Shown: positions 13,952 through 19,705 of the stretch, in pieces | Layout of the letters: every line of letters begins with the position of its first letter | Position numbering within the stretch: the first letter of the stretch is position 1 | Made by a program: the position numbers and the translations under genes | Assembly (NCBI GenBank): GCA_003105225.1 | Contig: PQAK01000068.1 | Location: 1 to 19,705, forward strand | Direction: 5' to 3' | DNA from: Deltaproteobacteria bacterium | Lineage (GTDB): Bacteria > Desulfobacterota > Deferrimicrobia > Deferrimicrobiales > Deferrimicrobiaceae | Length of the DNA stretch: 19,705 bases | The notes under the pieces: model-generated | The model's input: the letters and a program-made list of their open reading frames with translations, nothing else | Database searches by the model: none | Told to the model about the DNA's origin: nothing

Positions 13952-15289
13952 TCATGCGCGCGCCTTCCCCATGAAGTTCGTCCACAGGCGCCCTTCGGTG
14001 AAATCGGTGTTGGCCATCATTTTCTTGTGGAACTCCGTCGTGGTCTGCACCCCGTCGATCCGGAGCTCGTCCAGGGCGCGCCGCATCCGGCTGATCGCCT
14101 CGTTCCGGTCGTCCCCGTGCACGATCAGCTTCCCGAGCAGCGAGTCGTACGCGGAGGGGACGACGTAGCCGGGGTAGATCGCGGTGTCCACGCGCACGCC
14201 GAAGCCCCCCGGGAAAAGGCAGGACCGGATCGTCCCCGGGGAAGGAATGAACTTCTCGGGGTCTTCCGCGTTGATCCGGCACTCGATGCTGTGCCCGCGC
14301 AAGTGGATGTCCTTCTGCTCGTACCGCAGCTTCTTCCCGTCCGCGATGCGGAACTGCTCCCGGACGATATCGATCCCGGTGATCGCCTCCGTGACGGGGT
14401 GCTCCACCTGGATGCGGGTGTTCATCTCCAGGAAGTAGAACTCCCCGTCGGGCACATACAGGAATTCGATCGTCCCGACATTGTTATAGTTCACCGCGAC
14501 CGCCGCGTCTACGGCCGCCTTCAGGAGGCGGTTGCGGATCCGCGCCGGAATGAACGGGGCGGGCGCCTCCTCGATCAGCTTCTGGTGGCGGCGCTGGATC
14601 GAGCAGTCCCGGTCTCCCAGGTGGACCACGCTGCCGAAGCGGTCGCCCATGATCTGGACTTCGACGTGCCGCGCCTGCTCGAAATATTTCTCGATATAGA
14701 CGTCCGCGATGCCGAACGCCGACAGCGCCTCCGACTGCGCGGTCAGGAAGGCGTTGATGAAGGAGGCCGGGCTGTGGACGATCTTCATCCCCCTCCCCCC
14801 GCCCCCTGCCGCCGCCTTGACGATCACGGGGAAGCCGATCTCCTTGGAGATCTTGAGCCCCTCCTCCTCCTCGGTGATCGCGCTGTCGCTCCCGGGAACG
14901 ACCGGGACCTTCACCTTCTGGACCGCCCGGCGCGCCTCGATCTTGTCCCCCATCAGGCGGATCGCCTCGGAGGAGGGACCGATGAACTTGACGCCGTAGT
15001 TCTCGCAGATCTCCGCGAATGCGGCGTTCTCGGCCAGGAAGCCGTACCCGGGGTGCACGGCGTCCGCGTCGGTGATCTCGATCGCGGAGAGGATGGCCGG
15101 GACGTTCAGGTAGCTGTCCGCGCTCGCGGCCGGACCGATGCAGACGGCCTGGTCGGCCATCCGGACGTGCATCGCATCCTTGTCGATGGTGGAGTAGACG
15201 CCGACGGTCTTGATCCCCATCTCGCGGCAGCTGCGCATGATGCGGACCGCGATCTCCCCCCGGTTGGCGATCAGCGCCTTGTGGATCAT
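13952..15289 (-). CDS. accC: Biotin carboxylase subunit of acetyl-CoA carboxylase
   Basis: A 445-residue ATP-grasp enzyme that carboxylates the biotin of BCCP with bicarbonate and ATP, the first half-reaction of fatty-acid synthesis. The N-terminus MIHKALIANRGEIAVRIMRS is typical. The glycine-rich ATP loop KAAAGGGGRGMKIV and the active-site segment EMNTRIQVEHPVTEAITG are intact, and full length matches the family (about 449). I chose ATG at 15289 with AAAAGGGGA upstream, 11 bp after the accB stop; a longer in-frame extension to 15433 would run back through accB and is rejected. It directly follows accB, as in many bacteria. Carboxyltransferase genes (accA, accD) are not in the window. Confidence 0.97.
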   Translation of the reverse strand: MIHKALIANRGEIAVRIMRSCREMGIKTVGVYSTIDKDAMHVRMADQAVCIGPAASADSYLNVPAILSAIEITDADAVHPGYGFLAENAAFAEICENYGVKFIGPSSEAIRLMGDKIEARRAVQKVKVPVVPGSDSAITEEEEGLKISKEIGFPVIVKAAAGGGGRGMKIVHSPASFINAFLTAQSEALSAFGIADVYIEKYFEQARHVEVQIMGDRFGSVVHLGDRDCSIQRRHQKLIEEAPAPFIPARIRNRLLKAAVDAAVAVNYNNVGTIEFLYVPDGEFYFLEMNTRIQVEHPVTEAITGIDIVREQFRIADGKKLRYEQKDIHLRGHSIECRINAEDPEKFIPSPGTIRSCLFPGGFGVRVDTAIYPGYVVPSAYDSLLGKLIVHGDDRNEAISRMRRALDELRIDGVQTTTEFHKKMMANTDFTEGRLWTNFMGKARA

Positions 15290-15300
15290 CCCGTCCCCTT

Positions 15301-15750
15301 TTAGTCCAGCACGATATGGAACAGCGGCTGCCCGTAGGCCACGGGTTGGGCGTTCTCGACGAGGATCGCCGCCACCGTGCCGCCGACGTCGGACTCGATC
15401 TGGTTCATGATCTTCATCGCCTCGATGATGCACAGGACCTGGCCCTTCGTTACGCGGGAACCCACATCGACGAACGGGGCGGCGTCCGGGGCAGGGGCCC
15501 GGTAGAACGTCCCCACGATGGGGGACACGATCTCCTTCACGTTGGCCTTGGGAGGCGCCGCCTTTTCCGCGCGGACCGGCTCACCGGCAGACGCCGGCGG
15601 GAGCGGGGCGGGAAGCACGGCGGCCGGGCGGACCTCCGCCGCCTGACCGCGCCGCACCTTCAGGACGTTATCCCCGCGGGACACTTCGAGCTCCGTGACG
15701 TCCGTTCCCTTCAGGAGTTCCAGGATTTCCTTTATTTCCTTGAGATTCAT
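15301..15750 (-). CDS. accB: Biotin carboxyl carrier protein of acetyl-CoA carboxylase
   Basis: A 149-residue carrier protein that shuttles carboxybiotin between biotin carboxylase and carboxyltransferase. The N-terminal helix (MNLKEIKEILELLKG) and strand (ELEVSRGDNVLKVRR) match the family. A flexible Ala/Pro-rich linker (about 36-70) leads into the biotinyl domain. The biotin site is EAMKIMN with Lys113 as the modified residue, and the domain also has the VSPIVGTFYRAPAPDA thumb region. The start is ATG at 15750 with AGGGGAG six bases upstream, 11 bp after the efp stop. Length and all motifs are normal, and it lies immediately upstream of accC. Confidence 0.97.
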   Translation of the reverse strand: MNLKEIKEILELLKGTDVTELEVSRGDNVLKVRRGQAAEVRPAAVLPAPLPPASAGEPVRAEKAAPPKANVKEIVSPIVGTFYRAPAPDAAPFVDVGSRVTKGQVLCIIEAMKIMNQIESDVGGTVAAILVENAQPVAYGQPLFHIVLD

Positions 15751-15761
15751 GCCGCTCCCCT

Positions 15762-16319
15762 CTACACGCGCTCGATGTACGTCCCCGTGCGGGTGTCCAC
15801 CTTGATCTTGTCCCCCACGTTGAGGAACAGGGGGACCTGCACGACGGCCCCGGACTCCAGCTTGGCCGGCTTGCTGGCCCCGCTGACGGTGTCTCCCCGG
15901 ACACCGGGCTCCGCCTCCACGATCCGGAGCTCGATGAAGATCGGCAGATCGATCCCGATCGGCTCCCCGCGGTAGAACAGGATCTTGACGGGCAGGTTTT
16001 CGATCAGATAGTCCCCCGCCTCGCCCACGTGGTCCTGGTCGAGATAGATCTGCTCGTAGGTCGACGTGTCCATGAAATGGTACGCGTTCTCCATCCGGTA
16101 CATGAACTGCATGTCGCGGTCTTCCAGGTCCGGCTTGTCGACCTTGTCGCCGCTCCGGAAGGTGTGCTCGAGAACCGCCCCGGTCTTCAGGTTCTTGAGC
16201 TTCGTCCGGACGAAGGCCCCCCCCTTCCCGGGCTTCACGTGCTGGAAGTAGACGATGACGTACGGGCCCCCCTCGAACTCGATCTTCAGCCCGTTGCGGA
16301 AATCCGACGTGGTGTACAT
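15762..16319 (-). CDS. efp: Translation elongation factor P
   Basis: A 185-residue protein that binds ribosomes stalled on polyproline stretches and promotes peptide bond formation. The three-domain layout is intact. The tip loop in domain I reads HVKPGKGGAFVRTKLKN with Lys32 at the position that is post-translationally modified in lysine-type EF-Ps; it is not the arginine (EarP) type. The C-terminal domain carries the family signature region, including SGASKPAKLESGAVVQVPLF and GDKIKVDTRTGTYIERV. The start is ATG at 16319 with AAAGGA about six bases upstream, 15 bp after the peptidase stop. The modifying enzyme is not in the window, so the modification itself cannot be inferred. Confidence 0.97.
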   Translation of the reverse strand: MYTTSDFRNGLKIEFEGGPYVIVYFQHVKPGKGGAFVRTKLKNLKTGAVLEHTFRSGDKVDKPDLEDRDMQFMYRMENAYHFMDTSTYEQIYLDQDHVGEAGDYLIENLPVKILFYRGEPIGIDLPIFIELRIVEAEPGVRGDTVSGASKPAKLESGAVVQVPLFLNVGDKIKVDTRTGTYIERV

Positions 16320-16334
16320 TCGGTTCCTTTCCCC

Positions 16335-17408
16335 TCAGGCGAGCCGCGATATCCCCTTCGGGAGGTAGGTGATCCTTTCCCCCCTCGAAGCTCCGACGCG
16401 CACCATGTCCTCGAGCCGTACTCCTCCCCTTCCGGGAAGGTAGACCCCGGGCTCCACGGTAACCACCATCCCCTCGGCGAGCCGGTCCTTCGACCGGAGA
16501 GAAAGCGAGGGGCGCTCGTGGATGTCCAGGCCGACGCCATGGCCGGTGGAATGAACAAAATACTTCAAATATCCCGAGCGGTCCAGAGATTCCCGCACCC
16601 GGGCATCGACCTCCCGGCAGGGGGCGCCGGGCCGGATCGCCCGTATGCCGGCCTCCTGCGCACGCCGGACGGCGTCATAGACCTTGCGAAGGTCCGCCGA
16701 AGGACGCGCGGGAAGCAGGGTCACCGTTTCGTCGGAGCAGTATCCTCCCTTCCTGGCGCCGAAGTCGATGACCACCGGATCGGAGGCGCCGATCCGGTCG
16801 CGCGACGGAACCGCGTGCGGCATCGCCGAGCGGGGGCCGGAGGCGACGATCGCCCGGAAGGACGTCTCCTCAGCGCCCAGGACTTTCATCCCGTGCTCGA
16901 GGTCGGCGGCCACCTCCGATTCGGTGCGCCCCCGAACCCCCCCGGCGAACAGGGATAGGAGAGCGCCCGAGGCGGCGACCGCAGCTTCTTCCATCGCCCG
17001 GATCTCTCCCGGGTCCTTCCGCATCCGCAGCCCTTCCACGGTGTCCCGGAGCGCCGTCCATTTCTTCTCGGAACCTCGGGAAAGCAGCCGGAACAGGTCG
17101 ACGGACAGGTGGAGGGATTCGAATCCGATCCTGCGCGGCCGGGCGCGGCGGATCCGGCGGGCGGCCTCCCGCCATTTCCGGTCGGTGATGGCGACCTCCG
17201 CCCCCGTCACTTCCTGCTGCGCCTGTACGGTATATCGCCCGTCGGTCAGGAGCGCCGCTCCCCCGGAGGAAACCAGGAGCACGGCGTCGCTGCCGCTGAA
17301 ACCGCAGAGGTACCGGATGTTCGTCAGCCGGGAGCAGAGGAACAGGTCGATCCCGCGGCGGCGCAGCAGGGAAACCAGCCGGCGGATGCGGAGATCACCT
17401 GGCGGCAA
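16335..17408 (-). CDS. M24-family Xaa-Pro aminopeptidase
   Basis: A 357-residue cytosolic metallopeptidase expected to remove N-terminal residues next to proline, or to cleave Xaa-Pro dipeptides. The N-terminal creatinase-like domain covers about 1-125, and the pita-bread catalytic domain about 135-350. All five dinuclear metal ligands are visible: Asp215 (VVIDFGA), Asp226 (GGYCSDET), His290 (STGHGVGLDIHE), Glu319 (VVTVEPGVYLPG) and Glu333 (GGVRLEDM). The sequence after Asp226 reads ETVT where family members usually have MTRT. The only usable start is TTG at 17408, which overlaps the aroQ end by 14 bp; no ATG or GTG occurs before the conserved region, so translational coupling to aroQ is likely. 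Aminopeptidase P versus prolidase cannot be settled. Confidence 0.92.
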   Translation of the reverse strand: MPPGDLRIRRLVSLLRRRGIDLFLCSRLTNIRYLCGFSGSDAVLLVSSGGAALLTDGRYTVQAQQEVTGAEVAITDRKWREAARRIRRARPRRIGFESLHLSVDLFRLLSRGSEKKWTALRDTVEGLRMRKDPGEIRAMEEAAVAASGALLSLFAGGVRGRTESEVAADLEHGMKVLGAEETSFRAIVASGPRSAMPHAVPSRDRIGASDPVVIDFGARKGGYCSDETVTLLPARPSADLRKVYDAVRRAQEAGIRAIRPGAPCREVDARVRESLDRSGYLKYFVHSTGHGVGLDIHERPSLSLRSKDRLAEGMVVTVEPGVYLPGRGGVRLEDMVRVGASRGERITYLPKGISRLA

Positions 17409-17868
17409 GTCCGCCCGCTTCCCTCAGCAGATTGAGGAGGGCCGACAGGGCCAGCACGTACCCGTACCCTCCGAAGCCGGCGATCCGCCCCACGACGACA
17501 TCCTCCACAAGAGAGGTCCGGCGGAACGGCTCGCGCCGCGCGGGGTTGCTCAGGTGCAGTTCGACGGCAGGCACTCCCGCGTAGATCAGGGCGTCCCGGA
17601 TCGCCACGCTCGAGTGCGTATATCCCCCCGGGTTGATCACCAGGCCGTCGAAGTTCCCCCGCGCTTCCTGAAGCCGGCCGACGATCTCCCCTTCATGGTT
17701 CGACTGGTAGAACTCCACGGCGGCCCCCTCGCGGCGTGCGGCCCGTTCCACCTCGCGCCGGATCCCGTCGAGGGTCATCCTGCCGTAGACCTCGGGTTCC
17801 CGTTTTCCCAGGACATTGAGATTCGGGCCGTTGACGAACAGGATCCGGGGCCGCGCCCGCCGCTTCAC
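17395..17868 (-). CDS. aroQ: Type II 3-dehydroquinate dehydratase
   Basis: A 157-residue dodecameric-type enzyme that dehydrates 3-dehydroquinate to 3-dehydroshikimate, step three of the shikimate pathway. Family motifs are complete: ILFVNGPNLNVLGKREPEVYG (with the catalytic Tyr28), the QSNHEGEIV segment, INPGGYTHSSVAIRDAL with its active-site His, and ELHLSNPARREPFRRTS. The start is GTG at 17868, preceded by AAAGGAG five bases upstream. The GTGA overlap with the stop of the LC7 gene makes coupled translation very likely. The enzyme of the preceding pathway step, AroB, is encoded two genes upstream in the same operon. Confidence 0.97.
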   Translation of the reverse strand: MKRRARPRILFVNGPNLNVLGKREPEVYGRMTLDGIRREVERAARREGAAVEFYQSNHEGEIVGRLQEARGNFDGLVINPGGYTHSSVAIRDALIYAGVPAVELHLSNPARREPFRRTSLVEDVVVGRIAGFGGYGYVLALSALLNLLREAGGLAAR

Positions 17869-18224
17869 AGCATCTCCTTTGCCCGTCGCGCGCCCTGGCG
17901 AAGCTGGAAGCGGCACCTGCCGGGGACAGCTCCAGGCTCGGCGACCAGCAGAAAGAGGTAGCCTTCCGACACCTTGCGCACCAGGACCCATCCTTTTTCG
18001 CCGGCCACGAGGAGTTCCAGGGAGCCGCCGAGCTCGTTTTCCCCGCCGATGCGGCCCGACTCCTTGAAGAGCTGCGCCATTTCCGCGCACAGGGCGGCAA
18101 GATCATGGAGCTGCGGGGACGCCTGCCATTCCTCCACCACCAGGCCGTCGTCTCCCGACAGCGCCCCCCCGCGGATGGCGGCATCCTTCTGGTGCATTCC
18201 CTCAATGAGGTCCCGAAAGGTCAT
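17865..18224 (-). CDS. Roadblock/LC7-domain-like small protein
   Basis: A 119-residue protein with the pattern of a single Roadblock/LC7 domain: an N-terminal helix, the strand pair GALSGDDGLVVEEW, a long central helix (LHDLAALCAEMAQLFKE), the strands SLELLVAGEKGWVLVRKVSEGYLFLLVAE, and a C-terminal helix (RRAKEML). Bacterial members include MglB-type regulators of small Ras-like GTPases; no GTPase gene is in the window. I chose the ATG at 18224 because AAAGGAG lies seven bases upstream; the ATG at 18230 is almost against that site. The gene overlaps the end of aroB-TPR by 23 bp and aroQ by 4 bp, so it is firmly embedded in the operon. The fold assignment is by eye and moderately secure; the function is unknown. 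Confidence 0.75.
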   Translation of the reverse strand: MTFRDLIEGMHQKDAAIRGGALSGDDGLVVEEWQASPQLHDLAALCAEMAQLFKESGRIGGENELGGSLELLVAGEKGWVLVRKVSEGYLFLLVAEPGAVPGRCRFQLRQGARRAKEML

Positions 18225-19705
18225 ATCCATACTCCTTTGCGAGCATCCCGAGGAACGCGGCAAGCGCCTCCTCGACCATTTTTTCTTCGTGCGCGCTCTT
18301 CCATGCGAGCGCCCGGGGGTCCCCCGGGACGCGCGCCAGGATCTCGTCCACGATCCGCCGGGCGGTCTCCTTTTCTCCCTGCAGCCAGTATACGTCGGCC
18401 ATCGTGACGGTGCTGACCGGCGGTCTCTCGGACGGGGATTCCGGCTCCGCTGCCTTCGAGGCGCCCTGCGGCCCGGCTGCCGCCGCGGACGGGGTCCCGG
18501 GGGCCGCGGCCGGCGCACGGGACGTCGCGGGAGACTCGGAACCCGGGTCGGCCGGCCGGATCTCGTAGCTTTCCCCGGGAAGCAGGATCACGTCCTCCAG
18601 CGGCTCGGGAGGCGCATCCCCCCCGGCGGGCGGTGAACGGTGCAGTTCCGCCTCGATGTCGCGGGCCACGCGTTGCGCGCGCGCATCGGACGGGTATTGC
18701 TGGAGCGCTTCCTTGATCATCTCCCAGGCGGCGGGAAGCTTCCCCGCGCGCCGGTAGGCGTCCGAAAGGAGCACCATGGACCCGAGGTCGCGCGGATTGG
18801 AAACCAGCCGTTTTTCCAGCGCTTCGATGGGTTCCCCCAAATCCCCGCGCTCGATCCGCTCCTGCAGTTCGCGCACCGTGACGGGATCGATGGGCCCCTC
18901 GCGCCCCCTGCGCTGGATCCCCGCACGGATCGCGGGCAGTTCCTTCCGCAGGAACGACAGCGGCACTCGTTTCATGACGCAGGAACCGGGAGCGGCCACC
19001 ATCGGCATATCGACGTCCGAGTCGATCCGCTTCTTGTCCATTCCGATCGCCGAGGCGATCGATGACAAAGCAAGGCCGGGGCCGTCCAGGGCGAACCCCA
19101 GGTCCCGCAAAAGGGTAAAGAGCCGCTCCTCGACATCGGGGGGCGTCACCGCCAGGCGCCGGGACAACATCGCCTCCCACGCAAGCCCCATCGCGACCGC
19201 CTCCCCGTGGAGAAGAGCGCCGTATCCGGAGGCTTGTTCCAGCGCGTGCCCGATGGTATGTCCAAGGTTCAGGATGCGGCGCACGGAGGATTCCTTTTCG
19301 TCCTTCGCCACGACCGACGCCTTGAACGCGACGGACCTTCGGATCGCCTCGTGCCATTCCCGCGCGGACATCGCCTTCCATGCCGCGCCGCGGGAGCACA
19401 GAGACTCCCAGAGGACCGCGTCCCCCGCCAGACCGCACTTGACCACTTCGGCCATCCCGGCCCGCAGGTTCCGATCGTCCAGCGTGCGAAGGAACCCGTG
19501 GTCGATGAAAACGGCCCGCGGCTGGTGGAACGCCCCGACGAGGTTTTTCCCTTCCGGGAGGTTGAAGCCGGTCTTTCCTCCCACGCTGCTGTCCACCTGG
19601 GAGAGGAGCGTCGTGGGCACCTGGATGCAAGGGATCCCCCGAAGGTACGTCGCCGCCGCGAAGCCGGCGAGGTCCCCGACGACCCCGCCGCCGAAGGCGA
19701 CGACG
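18202..19705 (-). CDS. aroB: 3-dehydroquinate synthase fused to a TPR-containing C-terminal tail, 5' end beyond right edge
   Basis: The visible 500 residues begin inside AroB at VVAFGGGVVGDLAGF, the NAD-binding glycine motif. AroB converts DAHP to 3-dehydroquinate, step two of the shikimate pathway. Further motifs are intact: PTTLLSQVDSSVGGKTGFN, GMAEVVKCG (metal-ligand Glu), NLGHTIGHALE and HGEAVAMG (metal-ligand His residues). The AroB part ends near visible residue 265 (about 18,910). The frame continues without a stop through a TPR-like region (about 275-350), a long Pro/Ala/Ser-rich linker (about 355-430) and a final helical pair (about 435-500, MADVYWLQGEKETARRIVDE). E. coli AroB is 362 residues with no such tail. 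I found no well-placed internal start with a ribosome site at the junction. About 95 N-terminal residues of AroB are outside the window. Confidence 0.94.
   Translation of the reverse strand, partial: VVAFGGGVVGDLAGFAAATYLRGIPCIQVPTTLLSQVDSSVGGKTGFNLPEGKNLVGAFHQPRAVFIDHGFLRTLDDRNLRAGMAEVVKCGLAGDAVLWESLCSRGAAWKAMSAREWHEAIRRSVAFKASVVAKDEKESSVRRILNLGHTIGHALEQASGYGALLHGEAVAMGLAWEAMLSRRLAVTPPDVEERLFTLLRDLGFALDGPGLALSSIASAIGMDKKRIDSDVDMPMVAAPGSCVMKRVPLSFLRKELPAIRAGIQRRGREGPIDPVTVRELQERIERGDLGEPIEALEKRLVSNPRDLGSMVLLSDAYRRAGKLPAAWEMIKEALQQYPSDARAQRVARDIEAELHRSPPAGGDAPPEPLEDVILLPGESYEIRPADPGSESPATSRAPAAAPGTPSAAAAGPQGASKAAEPESPSERPPVSTVTMADVYWLQGEKETARRIVDEILARVPGDPRALAWKSAHEEKMVEEALAAFLGMLAKEYGYDLSGPH

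Noticed and set aside
15290..15433. N-terminal extension of accC by 48 residues
   Set aside because: It would run through the end of accB. The ATG at 15289 has a good ribosome site and gives the standard AccC N-terminus.
1..19705. CRISPR array, insertion sequence, phage or defence genes
   Set aside because: I saw no regularly spaced direct repeats, transposase, integrase or recognisable defence domain on either strand.

Overview
The window is a high-GC stretch of housekeeping chromosome from a Gram-negative bacterium. The Omp85/TamB pair shows an outer membrane. The dense minus-strand operon aroB–aroQ–Xaa-Pro peptidase–efp–accB–accC, together with TPR and Roadblock/LC7 proteins, fits a deltaproteobacterial (Desulfobacterota-like) lineage. 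That placement is inferred from gene order and protein style only. Almost all genes lie on the minus strand; the exceptions are a tRNA-Leu and a small RDD membrane protein. I see no prophage, insertion sequence, CRISPR array or defence island.

Layout from left to right. (1) 1-1362, minus: 5' part of rnr (RNase R), cut by the left edge. (2) 1451-1741: a plus-strand tRNA-Leu(CAG) with its own promoter, followed by a folded palindromic element that ends in a second, diverged copy of a tRNA 3' end and a terminator-like hairpin. (3) 4825 down to 1741, minus: a probable operon of a GAF-GGDEF diguanylate cyclase, a soluble histidine kinase, a small Cys-rich protein and a MaoC-like hydratase. (4) 4933-5334, plus: RDD membrane protein. 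(5) 12379 down to 5347, minus: tamB followed by an Omp85 (BamA/TamA-like) gene with a 14-bp overlap; together they form an envelope-assembly module. (6) 12556-12482, minus: tRNA-Gly(CCC), followed by two hairpins and then a tamB promoter that nearly abuts the start codon. (7) 19705 down to 12622, minus: a tightly packed operon of aroB fused to a TPR tail (5' end outside the window), an LC7 protein, aroQ, a Xaa-Pro aminopeptidase, efp, accB, accC and a second TPR protein. Gaps in it are 11-15 bp or the genes overlap.

The large operon combines two shikimate-pathway steps (3-dehydroquinate synthase and dehydratase), peptide turnover, the translation factor EF-P and the biotin half of acetyl-CoA carboxylase. 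TPR/LC7 scaffold proteins sit among these enzymes. The points most worth a second look are the AroB-TPR fusion followed by LC7, the near-leaderless tamB promoter, the roughly seven POTRA repeats in the Omp85 protein, and the palindromic element with a duplicated tRNA 3' end behind tRNA-Leu. I did not find a clearly new multi-gene system; most of this window is conserved core biology.
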